Below are positions 29,816-37,910 of a stretch of 64,000 nucleotides of DNA, piece after piece. A program made the position numbers and the translations under genes. The notes beneath the pieces are model-generated. The model did no database searches. It saw only the letters and a list, made by a program, of their open reading frames with translations, and had not been told where the DNA came from. This DNA is from VAZQ01 sp050179645 (lineage in GTDB: Bacteria; Pseudomonadota; Alphaproteobacteria; Rhizobiales; Xanthobacteraceae), in contig JBFXEX010000003.1 of assembly GCA_050179645.1 (NCBI GenBank), positions 26,450 to 90,449 of the forward strand, in the 5' to 3' direction. Position 1 is the stretch's first letter. The number at the start of each line of letters is the position of its first letter.

Positions 29816-30310
29816 TCAGTTCCGGCGCGGCGGCAACTGGACAATGCCGCCTTTGTCGACACTCGCCAGCGCCTTGCTGACGGAGGTACCGGCAATGACC
29901 CGGTCGGGCGCGATCTCGGCGAGCGGCACCAGCACAAAGGCGCGCTCCAGGAGCCGCGGATGCGGCAGAGTCAACTCCGGCGCATCGAGTACGACGTCGT
30001 CATAGGCGAGAATGTCGATATCGAGCGGGCGCGGTCCCCAGCGCTGCTCCTGCGATCGGTCGCGCCCGAATGTGCGTTCGACGGCCTGTGCGCGCGCAAG
30101 CAATGCCTGCGGCGCAAGCACGGTTTCGACCGCGATGCAGACGTTCACGAACGCCGGCTGATCGGCGACGCCCCAGGGCGGCGTCAGGTAATCGGACGAG
30201 CGCGCGACCAGCCGGGTGCCGGTGCCATCGCACAGCGCGTCGATGGCGCGGTCAAGCGTCGCGCGCACGTCTCCGACATTACCGCCGAGCGCCAGCAGCG
30301 CCTCAGCCAT
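29816..30310 (-). CDS. folK: 2-amino-4-hydroxy-6-hydroxymethyldihydropteridine pyrophosphokinase
   Basis: The 164-residue product begins MAEALLALGGNVGD (LGGN/S-x-G motif) and contains the HPPK signature QRWGPRPLDIDIL. It adds pyrophosphate from ATP to the hydroxymethylpterin in folate synthesis. It is the last gene of folP-folB-folK, overlapping folB by 8 bases. Confidence 0.96.
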   Translation of the reverse strand: MAEALLALGGNVGDVRATLDRAIDALCDGTGTRLVARSSDYLTPPWGVADQPAFVNVCIAVETVLAPQALLARAQAVERTFGRDRSQEQRWGPRPLDIDILAYDDVVLDAPELTLPHPRLLERAFVLVPLAEIAPDRVIAGTSVSKALASVDKGGIVQLPPRRN

Positions 30311-30683
30311 GGGCGGATGCTTGACGCGTCCGCAGGATCGAGACGCCGACGTCGTCGAAGGTCGCGGCGATCGGCGCATGCGGCTTGTGTACGGTGACGC
30401 GAACGCTGCGCACCTGCGGAAACCGCTCCAGCACAGCCTGCGCCACCGCGCCGGCCGCGGCCTCGACCAGCCGGTAGCGTCGGGCGCAGAACGCTGCGCT
30501 GGTGACGTCGACCACCTGATCGTAGCCGACGGTATGCGCGAGACGGTCGCTCTGCGAAGCTTCCGTAAGGTCGAGGTCCAGCGTCAGGTCGAGCTTGAAG
30601 GTCTGGCCGACTTCGCCCTCGTGCTGCATCACGCCGTGATAGGCGTGCAGCACGAGCCCGGTCACGAATACGGCGTCGCTCAT
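30303..30683 (-). CDS. folB: Dihydroneopterin aldolase
   Basis: The 126-residue protein has GLVLHAYHGVMQHEGEVGQ near the start and the conserved Tyr of HTVGYDQVVDVTSA. FolB splits dihydroneopterin to give hydroxymethyldihydropterin, the substrate of the adjoining FolK. The ATG overlaps the folP stop (ATGA), and its own end overlaps folK, so the three genes are one transcription and translation unit. Confidence 0.95.
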   Translation of the reverse strand: MSDAVFVTGLVLHAYHGVMQHEGEVGQTFKLDLTLDLDLTEASQSDRLAHTVGYDQVVDVTSAAFCARRYRLVEAAAGAVAQAVLERFPQVRSVRVTVHKPHAPIAATFDDVGVSILRTRQASAHG

Positions 30684-31537
30684 CGGGGGCTCCGGATGGC
30701 AGCGGCGACCTGCAGCGCCTGCACGGTTTCCGGAACGTCATGGGTGCGCACAATGACGGCGCCGCGCTCGACGGCGGCGAGATGCGCGGCCAGCGATCCG
30801 CCGAGCCGCCGGTCGGGGGGCGCGGGCGATACGCTGTCGATGAAGCGCTTGCGCGAGGCGCCGATCATCAGCGGCAGCCCGAACGACCGCAATTCGGCGA
30901 AGCGGGAGAGAACCAGCAGGCTCTGCTCCGGCGTCTTGCCGAAGCCGATGCCCGGATCGAGCACGATGTCCTCGCGGGCAATCCCGGCCGCATCGGCGAT
31001 CGCCAGCGAACGGCTGAAGAAGGCATCGATGTCACGCATGATATCGATGGCCGGATCGGCACGGTCACGATTGTGCATGATCAGCACCGGCGCCCCATGC
31101 CCGCCGACGATGCGCGCCATGTCCGGATCGCGCTGCAAGCCCCATACGTCGTTGACGATGGCTGCACCGGCCTGCAGTGCGCTGTCCGCTACCGTTGCCT
31201 TCATCGTGTCGATCGACACCGGGACGCCGAGTTCCAGAACCGCGGGCAGGACAGGCTCAAGCCGGCGCATCTCCTCGTCGAACGGCACCGCTTCCGCGCC
31301 ACCATAAGGGCGGGTCGACTCCGCGCCGATGTCGATGATGTCCGCGCCGTCCGCGACCATGCGGCGGGCGTGGACGATCGCAGTGGCCGGACCAAAGAAA
31401 CGGCCGCCGTCGGAGAACGAGTCGGGGGTGACGTTGAGCACGCCCATGACCAGCGGGCGGCCGAGTGCCAACAGGCGCGCCAGCGGCCTGGCGGCCGCGC
31501 TGTCGGTACTAGCCGTGGCAGGGCGGGCAAGCGTCAT
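30680..31537 (-). CDS. folP: Dihydropteroate synthase
   Basis: The 285-residue product has both DHPS signatures: VMGVLNVTPDSFSDGG and GADIIDIGAESTRPYGG, followed by VSIDTMKATVADSALQAG and a C-terminal RTHDVPETVQALQVA. It condenses p-aminobenzoate with hydroxymethyldihydropterin pyrophosphate. The ATG at 31537 (MTLARPATAS) is chosen. A short Ala-rich N-terminal segment precedes the core. It leads the folate operon. Confidence 0.96.
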   Translation of the reverse strand: MTLARPATASTDSAAARPLARLLALGRPLVMGVLNVTPDSFSDGGRFFGPATAIVHARRMVADGADIIDIGAESTRPYGGAEAVPFDEEMRRLEPVLPAVLELGVPVSIDTMKATVADSALQAGAAIVNDVWGLQRDPDMARIVGGHGAPVLIMHNRDRADPAIDIMRDIDAFFSRSLAIADAAGIAREDIVLDPGIGFGKTPEQSLLVLSRFAELRSFGLPLMIGASRKRFIDSVSPAPPDRRLGGSLAAHLAAVERGAVIVRTHDVPETVQALQVAAAIRSPR

Positions 31538-31606
31538 GACGGTGGCTTTGCGCCGGTTGGCCAAGCGGTGTCAAGCCGGACGGTAAAAGGGCGCGCCGAC
31601 CTGCGC

Positions 31607-32014
31607 TCAGCGATAGCTGATCTTCGCCGGCAGTTTCTTGGCGTGCTCGACCCAGCGCGTCACCAGGCCGATGGTCGGCAGAAAGCGCACGAGCTTACGC
31701 TTCTTGTTGAGTTCGCCGATCGCCTTGGCGAGCTTTTCGGGATTGCGATACTTGAGCTCCTTGACGGTGGCGACGCCGACCTCGGGCAGGATCGCGGCGT
31801 ATTCCTTGCCGAGGCCCTTGATGCGCATGCGGTCCGCTGTGTTGGCGAGGCACAGCAGCCGTTTCTCGTCGATGCCGGTCTTTTCCGCCAGTTCCTTACG
31901 CCCCTTCGGATTCTTGGCGGCCTCAAGCAGGCGCTCCGCCGTCCTGATGCGGAGCGCCCTGAGTTTCTTGGCCTCGTCCGCGTCGGTACCGGTCGCGGTG
32001 ATAGGATATGACAT
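31607..32014 (-). CDS. DUF4332 helix-hairpin-helix protein
   Basis: The 135-residue basic protein resembles DUF4332: tandem HhH-like motifs around KTGIDEKRLLCLANTADRM and IKGLGKEYAAILPEVGV, with KRKLVRFLPTIGLVTRWVEHAK near the end. Such helix-hairpin-helix units usually bind DNA non-specifically, and the family's role is not known. A GAGGAGACTCG ribosome-binding site precedes the ATG. It lies 69 bases upstream of folP on the same strand and could be read through into it. Confidence 0.8.
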   Translation of the reverse strand: MSYPITATGTDADEAKKLRALRIRTAERLLEAAKNPKGRKELAEKTGIDEKRLLCLANTADRMRIKGLGKEYAAILPEVGVATVKELKYRNPEKLAKAIGELNKKRKLVRFLPTIGLVTRWVEHAKKLPAKISYR

Positions 32015-32849
32015 CGAGTCTCCTCGTGCCCGGCAGGTTCGCTGCCGAGCGTCAGATCTGGTGGGAGCGGCGGAGGATCGCGCCGGCGATTTCGCCAGAT
32101 GCGCTCTCCCATGTCTGCTCCTGTGGATGACCGTTCGCTGCGCCGGTGAGTGCAGCGGCTGCGCGCATGAGGCGCGCCGTTGCCGTCGACCGGCGGCTGC
32201 GAGCGGTCGTCACTTCATTGCAACTGACGCAAACGCTACCGAATTCGGAAAGGGTCGCCGTTTCGGAGTTCGTGCGGACGGGGCGGGCGGAATAATTCCA
32301 GGATTTTGGCGTGCACCGGGTGCGACGCGCAGCGAACGGCTGACGCTCAACATTACGGACGGCCTGTTCCGTGGCCGCCCGGTCGCCGCCAAAGGCGGCG
32401 AGACGCCCAATACGATCGTCCATCTGCCCCTCACCGGCCGCATTCGCGGTTATCGACTTGGCATAATGAATGGCGGCGTCGGAGAAAACAAGCAATGTGC
32501 TTCCGGGCATCGGTGTCGGCCGATGCACGTTGCATCCTTGCATCAGCAAGCCGATCTGAATTCGCTTGGCTTGTGCATTCGTGCAACGCAACGTGACCGG
32601 TACGTCACACCGGGAAACAAACCGATACGGATTGTGATCGCGGTTCGTTTATCATGATCACTGTTGCAGCCGTGCGCGGATGTCGTGCCATTGGATCGAG
32701 GCCGTGTTGGTCCGGTCTGTGCGTTGCCGAAGGCGCCGCGGGGGAATGACGTTCGTCGACAAGGCCCCGGCAGTGGTTGACCCTGGCACGCGAACGCCAG
32801 AATATCCGCGACTCTCAGGGTTTGAGGCTGGTCGAAGGAAAGCGCGCAG
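32015..32849. other. 835-base gap without a supported gene
   Basis: Frames here are open by chance because of GC content, but none has a ribosome-binding site, a recognisable motif or convincing composition. A GTGAC-N6-GTCAC palindrome occurs at about 32592-32607. The gap separates the divergent DUF4332 and HerA-like genes and presumably holds both promoters. Confidence 0.5.
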
Positions 32850-34442
32850 ATGTCGGACGTGGATCAGGATGGCAAAGTCTTCGTCGGCAAGAGTACCAAG
32901 CCCGAATATCTGACGTTGGCGCTGGCCAACCGGCACGGGTTGGTGACGGGCGCGACCGGGACCGGCAAGACCGTGACGCTGCAGGTGCTGGCGGAAGGGC
33001 TGTCGCGCGCCGGCGTCTCGGTTTTTGCCGCCGACATCAAGGGAGACCTGTCCGGTGTAGCCGAGCCGGGGGAGGCCAAGGAGGCGTTCGTCGCGCGCGC
33101 GAAGTTGCTCGGTTTCGACTACGAGCCCGACCGGTTTCCGGTAATCTTCTGGGATCTTTTCGGGGAGCAGGGCCATCCGGTTCGGGCCACCATTTCGGAG
33201 GTCGGGCCGCTGCTGCTGTCGCGGCTCATGGACCTCAACGACGTGCAGGAGGGCGTGCTCAACGTCACCTTCCGCGTCGCCGACGAGCAGGGGCTGCTGC
33301 TGCTCGATCTCAAGGACCTGCGCGCCATGCTCGGCTATGTCGCCGAGCATGCGGCCGAGTTGACCGTGCAATACGGCAACGTCTCGAAGCAGACCATCGG
33401 CACCATTCAGCGTCAGCTTCTGGTGCTGGAGAACCAGGGCGGCAACAACTTCTTCGGCGAGCCCGCGCTCGCGCTCAAGGATTTCATCCGCACCGACCGC
33501 GACGGGCGCGGCTACATCAATATCCTCGCCGCCGACAAGCTGATGGAGAATCCGCGCCTCTACGCCACCTTTCTGTTGTGGCTGCTGTCTGAGCTGTTCG
33601 AGGAACTGCCCGAGGTCGGTGATCCCACCCAGCCCAAGCTGTGCTTCTTCTTCGACGAGGCGCACCTGCTGTTCAACGAGGCGCCGAAGGCGCTGCTCGG
33701 CAAGATCGAACAGGTGGTGCGGTTGATCCGTTCGAAGGGCGTTGGCGTCTATTTCGTCACGCAGAACCCGCTCGACGTGCCGGACACCGTGCTGGCTCAG
33801 CTCGGCAACCGCGTGCAGCACGCGCTGCGTGCGTTCACGCCGCGCGACCAGAAAGCCGTGCGCGCCGCCGCCGAGACCTTCCGGCCGAACCCAAACCTCG
33901 ACACCGCCCAGGTCATCATGGAACTGGGCAAGGGCGAGGCGCTGGTATCGTTCCTCGAAGGCAACGGTACGCCCTCGATGGTGGAGCGCTGCATGGTGCG
34001 GCCGCCGTCGGCGCGGATGGGGACGATCACGCCGGAAGAGCGCAAGGCCGTCATGGCCAGGAGCCCGATCAAGGGCAAATACGATCAGAGGATCGACTCC
34101 GAGTCGGCCTCCGAAATTCTACAACAGCGCATCAAGGAGACCGGGTCGACGTCACTGCCGGTTCCCGGACAGGCGCCCGGCGGCGTCGCGCAAGCATCGA
34201 CCTTCGGCGGCATCCTGGCGCAGATCGCCGACTTCCTCGCCACCATCTTCGGCACCAACCGTCCGCGCAACCGGCGGCTCTCCACCGGGCAGGTTATCGC
34301 GCGCCAGGTGACGCGCACGGTGAGTAACCAGGTGGCGGGGAAGGTTGCGTCCGACATCGGCAAGGCGATTGGTGGCAAGACCGGCAGCTCGATCGGCCGA
34401 GCGATCGTGCGCGGTACGCTCGGCGGGATTATGCGGCGATGA
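32850..34442 (+). CDS. HerA-like ATPase (DUF853 family)
   Basis: The 530-residue product has Walker A GATGTGKT (34-41), a FAADIKGDLSG segment, Walker B-like CFFFDEAHLLF and the arginine-rich sensor part LRAFTPRDQKAVRAAAETF, which define the DUF853 branch of HerA/FtsK ATPases. The C-terminal 100 residues hold a Gly/Arg-rich basic tail (RNRRLSTGQVIARQVTRTV, KIGGKTGSSIGRAIVRG-like). These are ring-forming motors, and the substrate of this branch is unknown. NurA is not adjacent. A GAAGGAAAG site precedes the start. Confidence 0.92.
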   Translation: MSDVDQDGKVFVGKSTKPEYLTLALANRHGLVTGATGTGKTVTLQVLAEGLSRAGVSVFAADIKGDLSGVAEPGEAKEAFVARAKLLGFDYEPDRFPVIFWDLFGEQGHPVRATISEVGPLLLSRLMDLNDVQEGVLNVTFRVADEQGLLLLDLKDLRAMLGYVAEHAAELTVQYGNVSKQTIGTIQRQLLVLENQGGNNFFGEPALALKDFIRTDRDGRGYINILAADKLMENPRLYATFLLWLLSELFEELPEVGDPTQPKLCFFFDEAHLLFNEAPKALLGKIEQVVRLIRSKGVGVYFVTQNPLDVPDTVLAQLGNRVQHALRAFTPRDQKAVRAAAETFRPNPNLDTAQVIMELGKGEALVSFLEGNGTPSMVERCMVRPPSARMGTITPEERKAVMARSPIKGKYDQRIDSESASEILQQRIKETGSTSLPVPGQAPGGVAQASTFGGILAQIADFLATIFGTNRPRNRRLSTGQVIARQVTRTVSNQVAGKVASDIGKAIGGKTGSSIGRAIVRGTLGGIMRR

Positions 34443-34747
34443 CCTATGCGCGCATCTGGCGCGGGCGCACCACGCGCGACAAGGCAGACGCCTACGAGAG
34501 CTACTGGCTCGCGCATGGCATTAAGCCGCTGCCGGACCGCGGCGCCAAGACCGTGCAGATGATGCGAGAGGATCGCGAGCGCGAAAGCGAATTCGTCACG
34601 ATCTCATCCTGGGATTCGATCGAGGCGATGGGAGCCGGGCCGGATTTAACGCGCACCCATCATTTGCCGCGCGATCCGAAATTCCTGATCGAATTGCCGC
34701 AGCATGTGCAAATTCTGACCGTGCTGGAAACGCATGGTAAAACCTAG
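34439..34747 (+). CDS. Small dimeric alpha/beta-barrel protein (ABM-like)
   Basis: The 102-residue protein begins MTYARIWRGRTTRDKADAYE and has the secondary-structure pattern of dimeric alpha/beta barrels (antibiotic-biosynthesis-monooxygenase-like): FVTISSWDSIEAM and HHLPRDPKFLIELPQHVQIL. Active residues are not evident. Its ATG overlaps the stop of the HerA-like ATPase (ATGA), so it is translated from the same mRNA, which is an unusual partner for that ATPase. Confidence 0.72.
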   Translation: MTYARIWRGRTTRDKADAYESYWLAHGIKPLPDRGAKTVQMMREDRERESEFVTISSWDSIEAMGAGPDLTRTHHLPRDPKFLIELPQHVQILTVLETHGKT

Positions 34748-34752
34748 GCCAT

Positions 34753-34798
34753 CGTCATTCTTCGAGGTTCGCGCCACGCGCGAGCACCTCAGGGTGAC
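34753..34798. repeat. Extragenic palindrome (CGTCATTCTTCGAGG... type)
   Basis: CGTCATTCTTCGAGGTTCGC and CGCGAGCACCTCAGGGTGAC form an imperfect inverted repeat of about 46 bases between two plus-strand genes. The 'TCATTCTTCGAGG...CCTCAGGGTGAC' form is a familiar repeat class in Bradyrhizobium-like genomes and differs from the other palindromes in the window. Confidence 0.75.
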
Positions 34799-34819
34799 CG
34801 AACAGGAATTGGAGCAAGC

Positions 34820-36220
34820 ATGACGCCGTCCGAAGCCCTGCCCGCCGTGCTCGACAAGATCGACGCCAATCTCGACCAGAGCCTGGAGCGGTTGTTCGAT
34901 TTCCTGCGTATCCAGTCGATCTCGACCGACATGGCCTACAAGGACCAGTGCAAGGCGGCTGCGGAATTCGTCGCCAAGGACTTGAGCAGCATCGGCTTCG
35001 ACACCAGCGTGCGGCCGACCGGGGGGCACCCGATCGTGGTCGGCAAGGCGAACGGCGCCGAGCATGGCAAGGCGCCGCATGTGCTGTTCTATGGCCACTA
35101 CGACGTGCAGCCGGTCGATCCGCTCGAACTTTGGGAGACGCCGCCGTTCTCGCCGCGCATCGCCACGCTGCCGGACGGTCGCAAGGCGATCGTGGCGCGC
35201 GGCGCCTGCGACGACAAAGGCCAGGTGATGACCTTTGTCGAGGCGTGTCGGGCGTTCAAATCGGTCACCGGCTCGCTGCCGCTGCCGATCACCATGATGA
35301 TCGAGGGCGAGGAGGAGTGCGGCTCGAACCATCTGTTCGGTTTCGTCAAGGACAATGCCGACGAGTTCAAGCTCGACCTCGCGCTGGTCTGCGACACCAG
35401 CATGTGGGATCCCAAGACCCCGATGGTGACGACCTCGCTGCGCGGCCTGCTCTACGAGCAGGTCAACCTGACCTGCGCCGACCGCGACCTGCACTCCGGG
35501 CTATTCGGCGGCGCCGCGCAGAACCCGATCCGGGTGCTGGCGAAAATTCTGGCCGACATGCACGACAAGAACGGCAAGGTCACCATCCCGGGCTTCTACG
35601 ACGGCGTGAAGGACCTGCCGAAGGACATCAAGGCCGACCTCGCCAAGCTCAAGCTCTCGCCCAAGGAGTTTCTCGGGCCGGTCGGCCTCAAGGTTCCGGC
35701 CGGCGAAAAGAACCGCATGCTGATCGAGCAGATCGCCACGCGCCCGACCGCCGAGATCAACGGCATCATCGGTGGCTATACCGGCGAGGGGGCGAAGACC
35801 GTCATCCCCGGCAAGGCGATGGCGAAGGTGTCGTTCCGCCTGGTCGGCAAGCAGAATCCCGAGAAGATCCGCAAGGCGTTCCGCGCCTTCGTCAAGGCGC
35901 GGCTGCCGGCCGATTGCAAGGTCGAGTTCAGCAATTTCGCCGGCGCGCCGGCAATCGAACTGCCGTTCGACAGCGCGGCGCTGGCCAAGACCCGTACGGC
36001 GCTGTCCACCGAATGGGGCCGGAAGGCGATCACCATCGGGGAGGGGGGCTCGATCCCGATTGTCGGCGACTTCAAGCGCGTGCTCGGCATGGACACCATC
36101 ATGGTGGGGTTCGCGCTCGACGACGACCGCGTGCATTCGCCGAACGAAAAGTTCGATCTGACGAGCTTCCACAAGGGCGCGCGCTCATGGGCGCGCATCC
36201 TGGCGGCGCTGGCGGGGTAG
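34820..36220 (+). CDS. M20-family metallodipeptidase (ArgE/DapE/CNDP-like)
   Basis: The 466-residue product shows the M20 metal and catalytic sites in order: FYGHYDVQPVDP (His and Asp), GACDDKGQVM (bridging Asp), MIEGEEECGS (Glu general base and ligand), LVCDTSMW (Asp) and C-terminal DDRVHSPNEKF (His). The lid domain between them (DLHSGLFGGAAQNPI) is the dimerisation part typical of dipeptidases. It hydrolyses dipeptides or related N-acyl compounds in the cytoplasm. A GGAG sequence precedes the ATG. Confidence 0.94.
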   Translation: MTPSEALPAVLDKIDANLDQSLERLFDFLRIQSISTDMAYKDQCKAAAEFVAKDLSSIGFDTSVRPTGGHPIVVGKANGAEHGKAPHVLFYGHYDVQPVDPLELWETPPFSPRIATLPDGRKAIVARGACDDKGQVMTFVEACRAFKSVTGSLPLPITMMIEGEEECGSNHLFGFVKDNADEFKLDLALVCDTSMWDPKTPMVTTSLRGLLYEQVNLTCADRDLHSGLFGGAAQNPIRVLAKILADMHDKNGKVTIPGFYDGVKDLPKDIKADLAKLKLSPKEFLGPVGLKVPAGEKNRMLIEQIATRPTAEINGIIGGYTGEGAKTVIPGKAMAKVSFRLVGKQNPEKIRKAFRAFVKARLPADCKVEFSNFAGAPAIELPFDSAALAKTRTALSTEWGRKAITIGEGGSIPIVGDFKRVLGMDTIMVGFALDDDRVHSPNEKFDLTSFHKGARSWARILAALAG

Positions 36221-36330
36221 CTGAATCTCGGTTCACATGCACTCTACTCATGCGCTCTGCCGGCACGGAACACCGGAACTCGGCGCCTGCGATCGTGTTG
36301 TCCTATGCAGCAATCGCGAAGGAGGAACCG

Positions 36331-36564
36331 ATGGTACAACCGACGTCAATCTCGCCGCATATGGAGGTCGTGGGTTCCGACGGCATTCATGTCGGCACCG
36401 TCGATCACATGGAGGGCGCCGATCAGGTCAAGCTGACCAAGTCCGATCAGGCGGCCGGCGGCGAGCATCACTTCATCCCGCTGGCCTGGGTCGAGCGGGT
36501 CGATGATAAGGTTCATCTCAGGCAGGCTGCCGCTGAAGCCAAGGCGCGCTGGAAGACCCACTGA
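36331..36564 (+). CDS. DUF2171 small protein
   Basis: A 77-residue protein starts MVQPTSISPHMEVVGSDGIH after a very good AAGGAGGAA ribosome-binding site. GTVDHMEGADQVKLTKSDQ and HFIPLAWVERVDDKVHL fit the DUF2171/PRC-barrel-like family, short proteins predicted to form a beta barrel and common in Hyphomicrobiales. Function unknown; there is no signal peptide. Confidence 0.85.
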   Translation: MVQPTSISPHMEVVGSDGIHVGTVDHMEGADQVKLTKSDQAAGGEHHFIPLAWVERVDDKVHLRQAAAEAKARWKTH

Positions 36565-36899
36565 GAGCATGAGCGGCGCGCGGCGGCTGAGGCTGTTGCC
36601 GCGCGCCGGTCGTTGCAGCTTGATGTTGGCCGCGCGAATAGGCCGCAATCCTTGAATTGCCAATAATCCCGAGATTGCTGCTGGATCATTTTGAGCGACA
36701 GCCGCATGGCGCCCTCGCTGGAGGCTCGCCGGTGGGCGCCGAAGATACGAAAATTTTCATCGAATGCGAGTTCGGTTCTCGGCATGGGACCGAAGGCCCT
36801 GGCGACGCGCATTAATTCCAGATAGCTTATGTTGTTTACCGGTCGAGGGACGTCTCGCGGTGGCGAGATGACGTCCAACGATCGCGCGATCTGACTCAT
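36513..36899 (-). CDS. Possible small protein, weak case
   Basis: An open frame of 128 codons begins MSQIARSLDVISPPRDVPRP. The first 80 residues (RTELAFDENFRIFGAHRRAS, LSLKMIQQQSRDYWQF) have a protein-like composition, whereas the last 45 are Ala/Ser/Arg-rich and overlap the end of the DUF2171 gene. There is no strong ribosome-binding site and no recognised family. It could equally be the leader region of the divergent gene at 36971. Confidence 0.28.
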   Translation of the reverse strand: MSQIARSLDVISPPRDVPRPVNNISYLELMRVARAFGPMPRTELAFDENFRIFGAHRRASSEGAMRLSLKMIQQQSRDYWQFKDCGLFARPTSSCNDRRAATASAAARRSCSQWVFQRALASAAACLR

Positions 36900-36970
36900 T
36901 CCGCTTCTGCAGCCTGTCCTGCGGAGCGCGAATTGGTTCGGCGAATGACCTGGAACCGAGGGAGTTCGTT

Positions 36971-37879
36971 ATGAAATTTGTCGGCCTTGTGCATAGCGGC
37001 TCAGAGCACATGTTTGTGAATGCCATCAGAGCGCTCAAGCGCGCTCTGCCGCCGGATGTCGAACTGCTCGCCAAGTATGCTGATGATGACGAGGCGAGAC
37101 TTAAGGCCCTGGCCTCCGGCCTCGTCAAGGATGGTGACGAAGGCCGGCTGCAGGTGATCGTTGCCGCAGGCGGCCCCGGGCCCGCTCTCGTCCTGCAGAA
37201 ATTGACCAAGACGATTCCGGTGGTCTTCACGACCGTGGTCAATCCGGAAGAAATCAAGCTTGTCGCCGACCTCAAGAAGCCCGGCTACAACCTGACGGGA
37301 ATGGCCGGCCAAACGACCGAACTGGACCCGACGCGGCTCAAAACCCTGGCTTCCTGGGCCGAAATCGGCATCAAGAAAAACGACAAGATCGGCGTGCTCA
37401 TTGCCGACAACAGGGTCAAGAAGCTTGAACACTACAAGCGTCTGGAGAAAATGGCGAAGGATCTGGGTCTCAGTCTGAGGCCGAGAGAGGCGGCGACGGT
37501 GACGGATATCCGAAATGCCTTTGCCGATTTCGGCAACGACAGAGGGCTGTCCGGCGTGGTCGTTACCGCCGATTCATTCTTCAACAATCACCGTAAGGAA
37601 GTGGTCGAATGCGCGGCGGCCAGTCGGCTTCCGACGATCTACCAATGGCGGGAATTCGTCGATGAGGGCGGCCTGCTCAGTTTTGGTCCGAGCTTGCTGG
37701 AGGCCTACGAGATGGCAGGCCAGTTCGTGACGCGAATTCTCGACGGTGAAAAGCCGGCCAAGATGGCGTGCTCGAAGCCATCGGACGCCAGGACGTTCCT
37801 GAATGGCAACGCCGCCAAACAGCTCGGCATCGGTGTGCCGCAAACGCTCAATGGAACGGCTGTCGAGGTGGTCTGGTAA
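36971..37879 (+). CDS. PF04392-type ABC substrate-binding-like protein lacking a signal peptide
   Basis: The 302-residue product starts directly with the first beta strand of the fold, MKFVGLVHSGSEHMFV, with no hydrophobic leader. Family features are intact: VIVAAGGPGPALVLQKLTKT, IPVVFTTVVNPEEIKLV, YNLTGMAGQTTELDPTRLK, VVTADSFFNNHRKEVVECAA and TIYQWREFVDEGG. It is clearly homologous to the exported protein at 43713-44702. Without export it is likely a cytoplasmic ligand-binding protein. No permease or ATPase is nearby. It is followed at 31 bases by pobA and may share its transcript. Confidence 0.88.
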   Translation: MKFVGLVHSGSEHMFVNAIRALKRALPPDVELLAKYADDDEARLKALASGLVKDGDEGRLQVIVAAGGPGPALVLQKLTKTIPVVFTTVVNPEEIKLVADLKKPGYNLTGMAGQTTELDPTRLKTLASWAEIGIKKNDKIGVLIADNRVKKLEHYKRLEKMAKDLGLSLRPREAATVTDIRNAFADFGNDRGLSGVVVTADSFFNNHRKEVVECAAASRLPTIYQWREFVDEGGLLSFGPSLLEAYEMAGQFVTRILDGEKPAKMACSKPSDARTFLNGNAAKQLGIGVPQTLNGTAVEVVW

Positions 37880-37910
37880 CAGCCGCGCTCTTTCATGAAC
37901 AAGGGCCGAG

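Noticed and set aside
32592..32607. GTGAC-N6-GTCAC palindrome as a fourth CRP-type site
   Set aside because: The half-site register differs from TGTGA-N6-TCACA (spacing would be 8), and it is far from the Crp-type gene.
32052..32657. Open frames on both strands in the 32.0-32.85 kb gap
   Set aside because: No ribosome-binding site, no recognisable family and composition typical of chance open frames in GC-rich DNA.
36237..36330. Start of the DUF2171 gene further upstream
   Set aside because: The ATG at 36331 has a near-perfect AAGGAGGAA ribosome-binding site and gives the usual family length.
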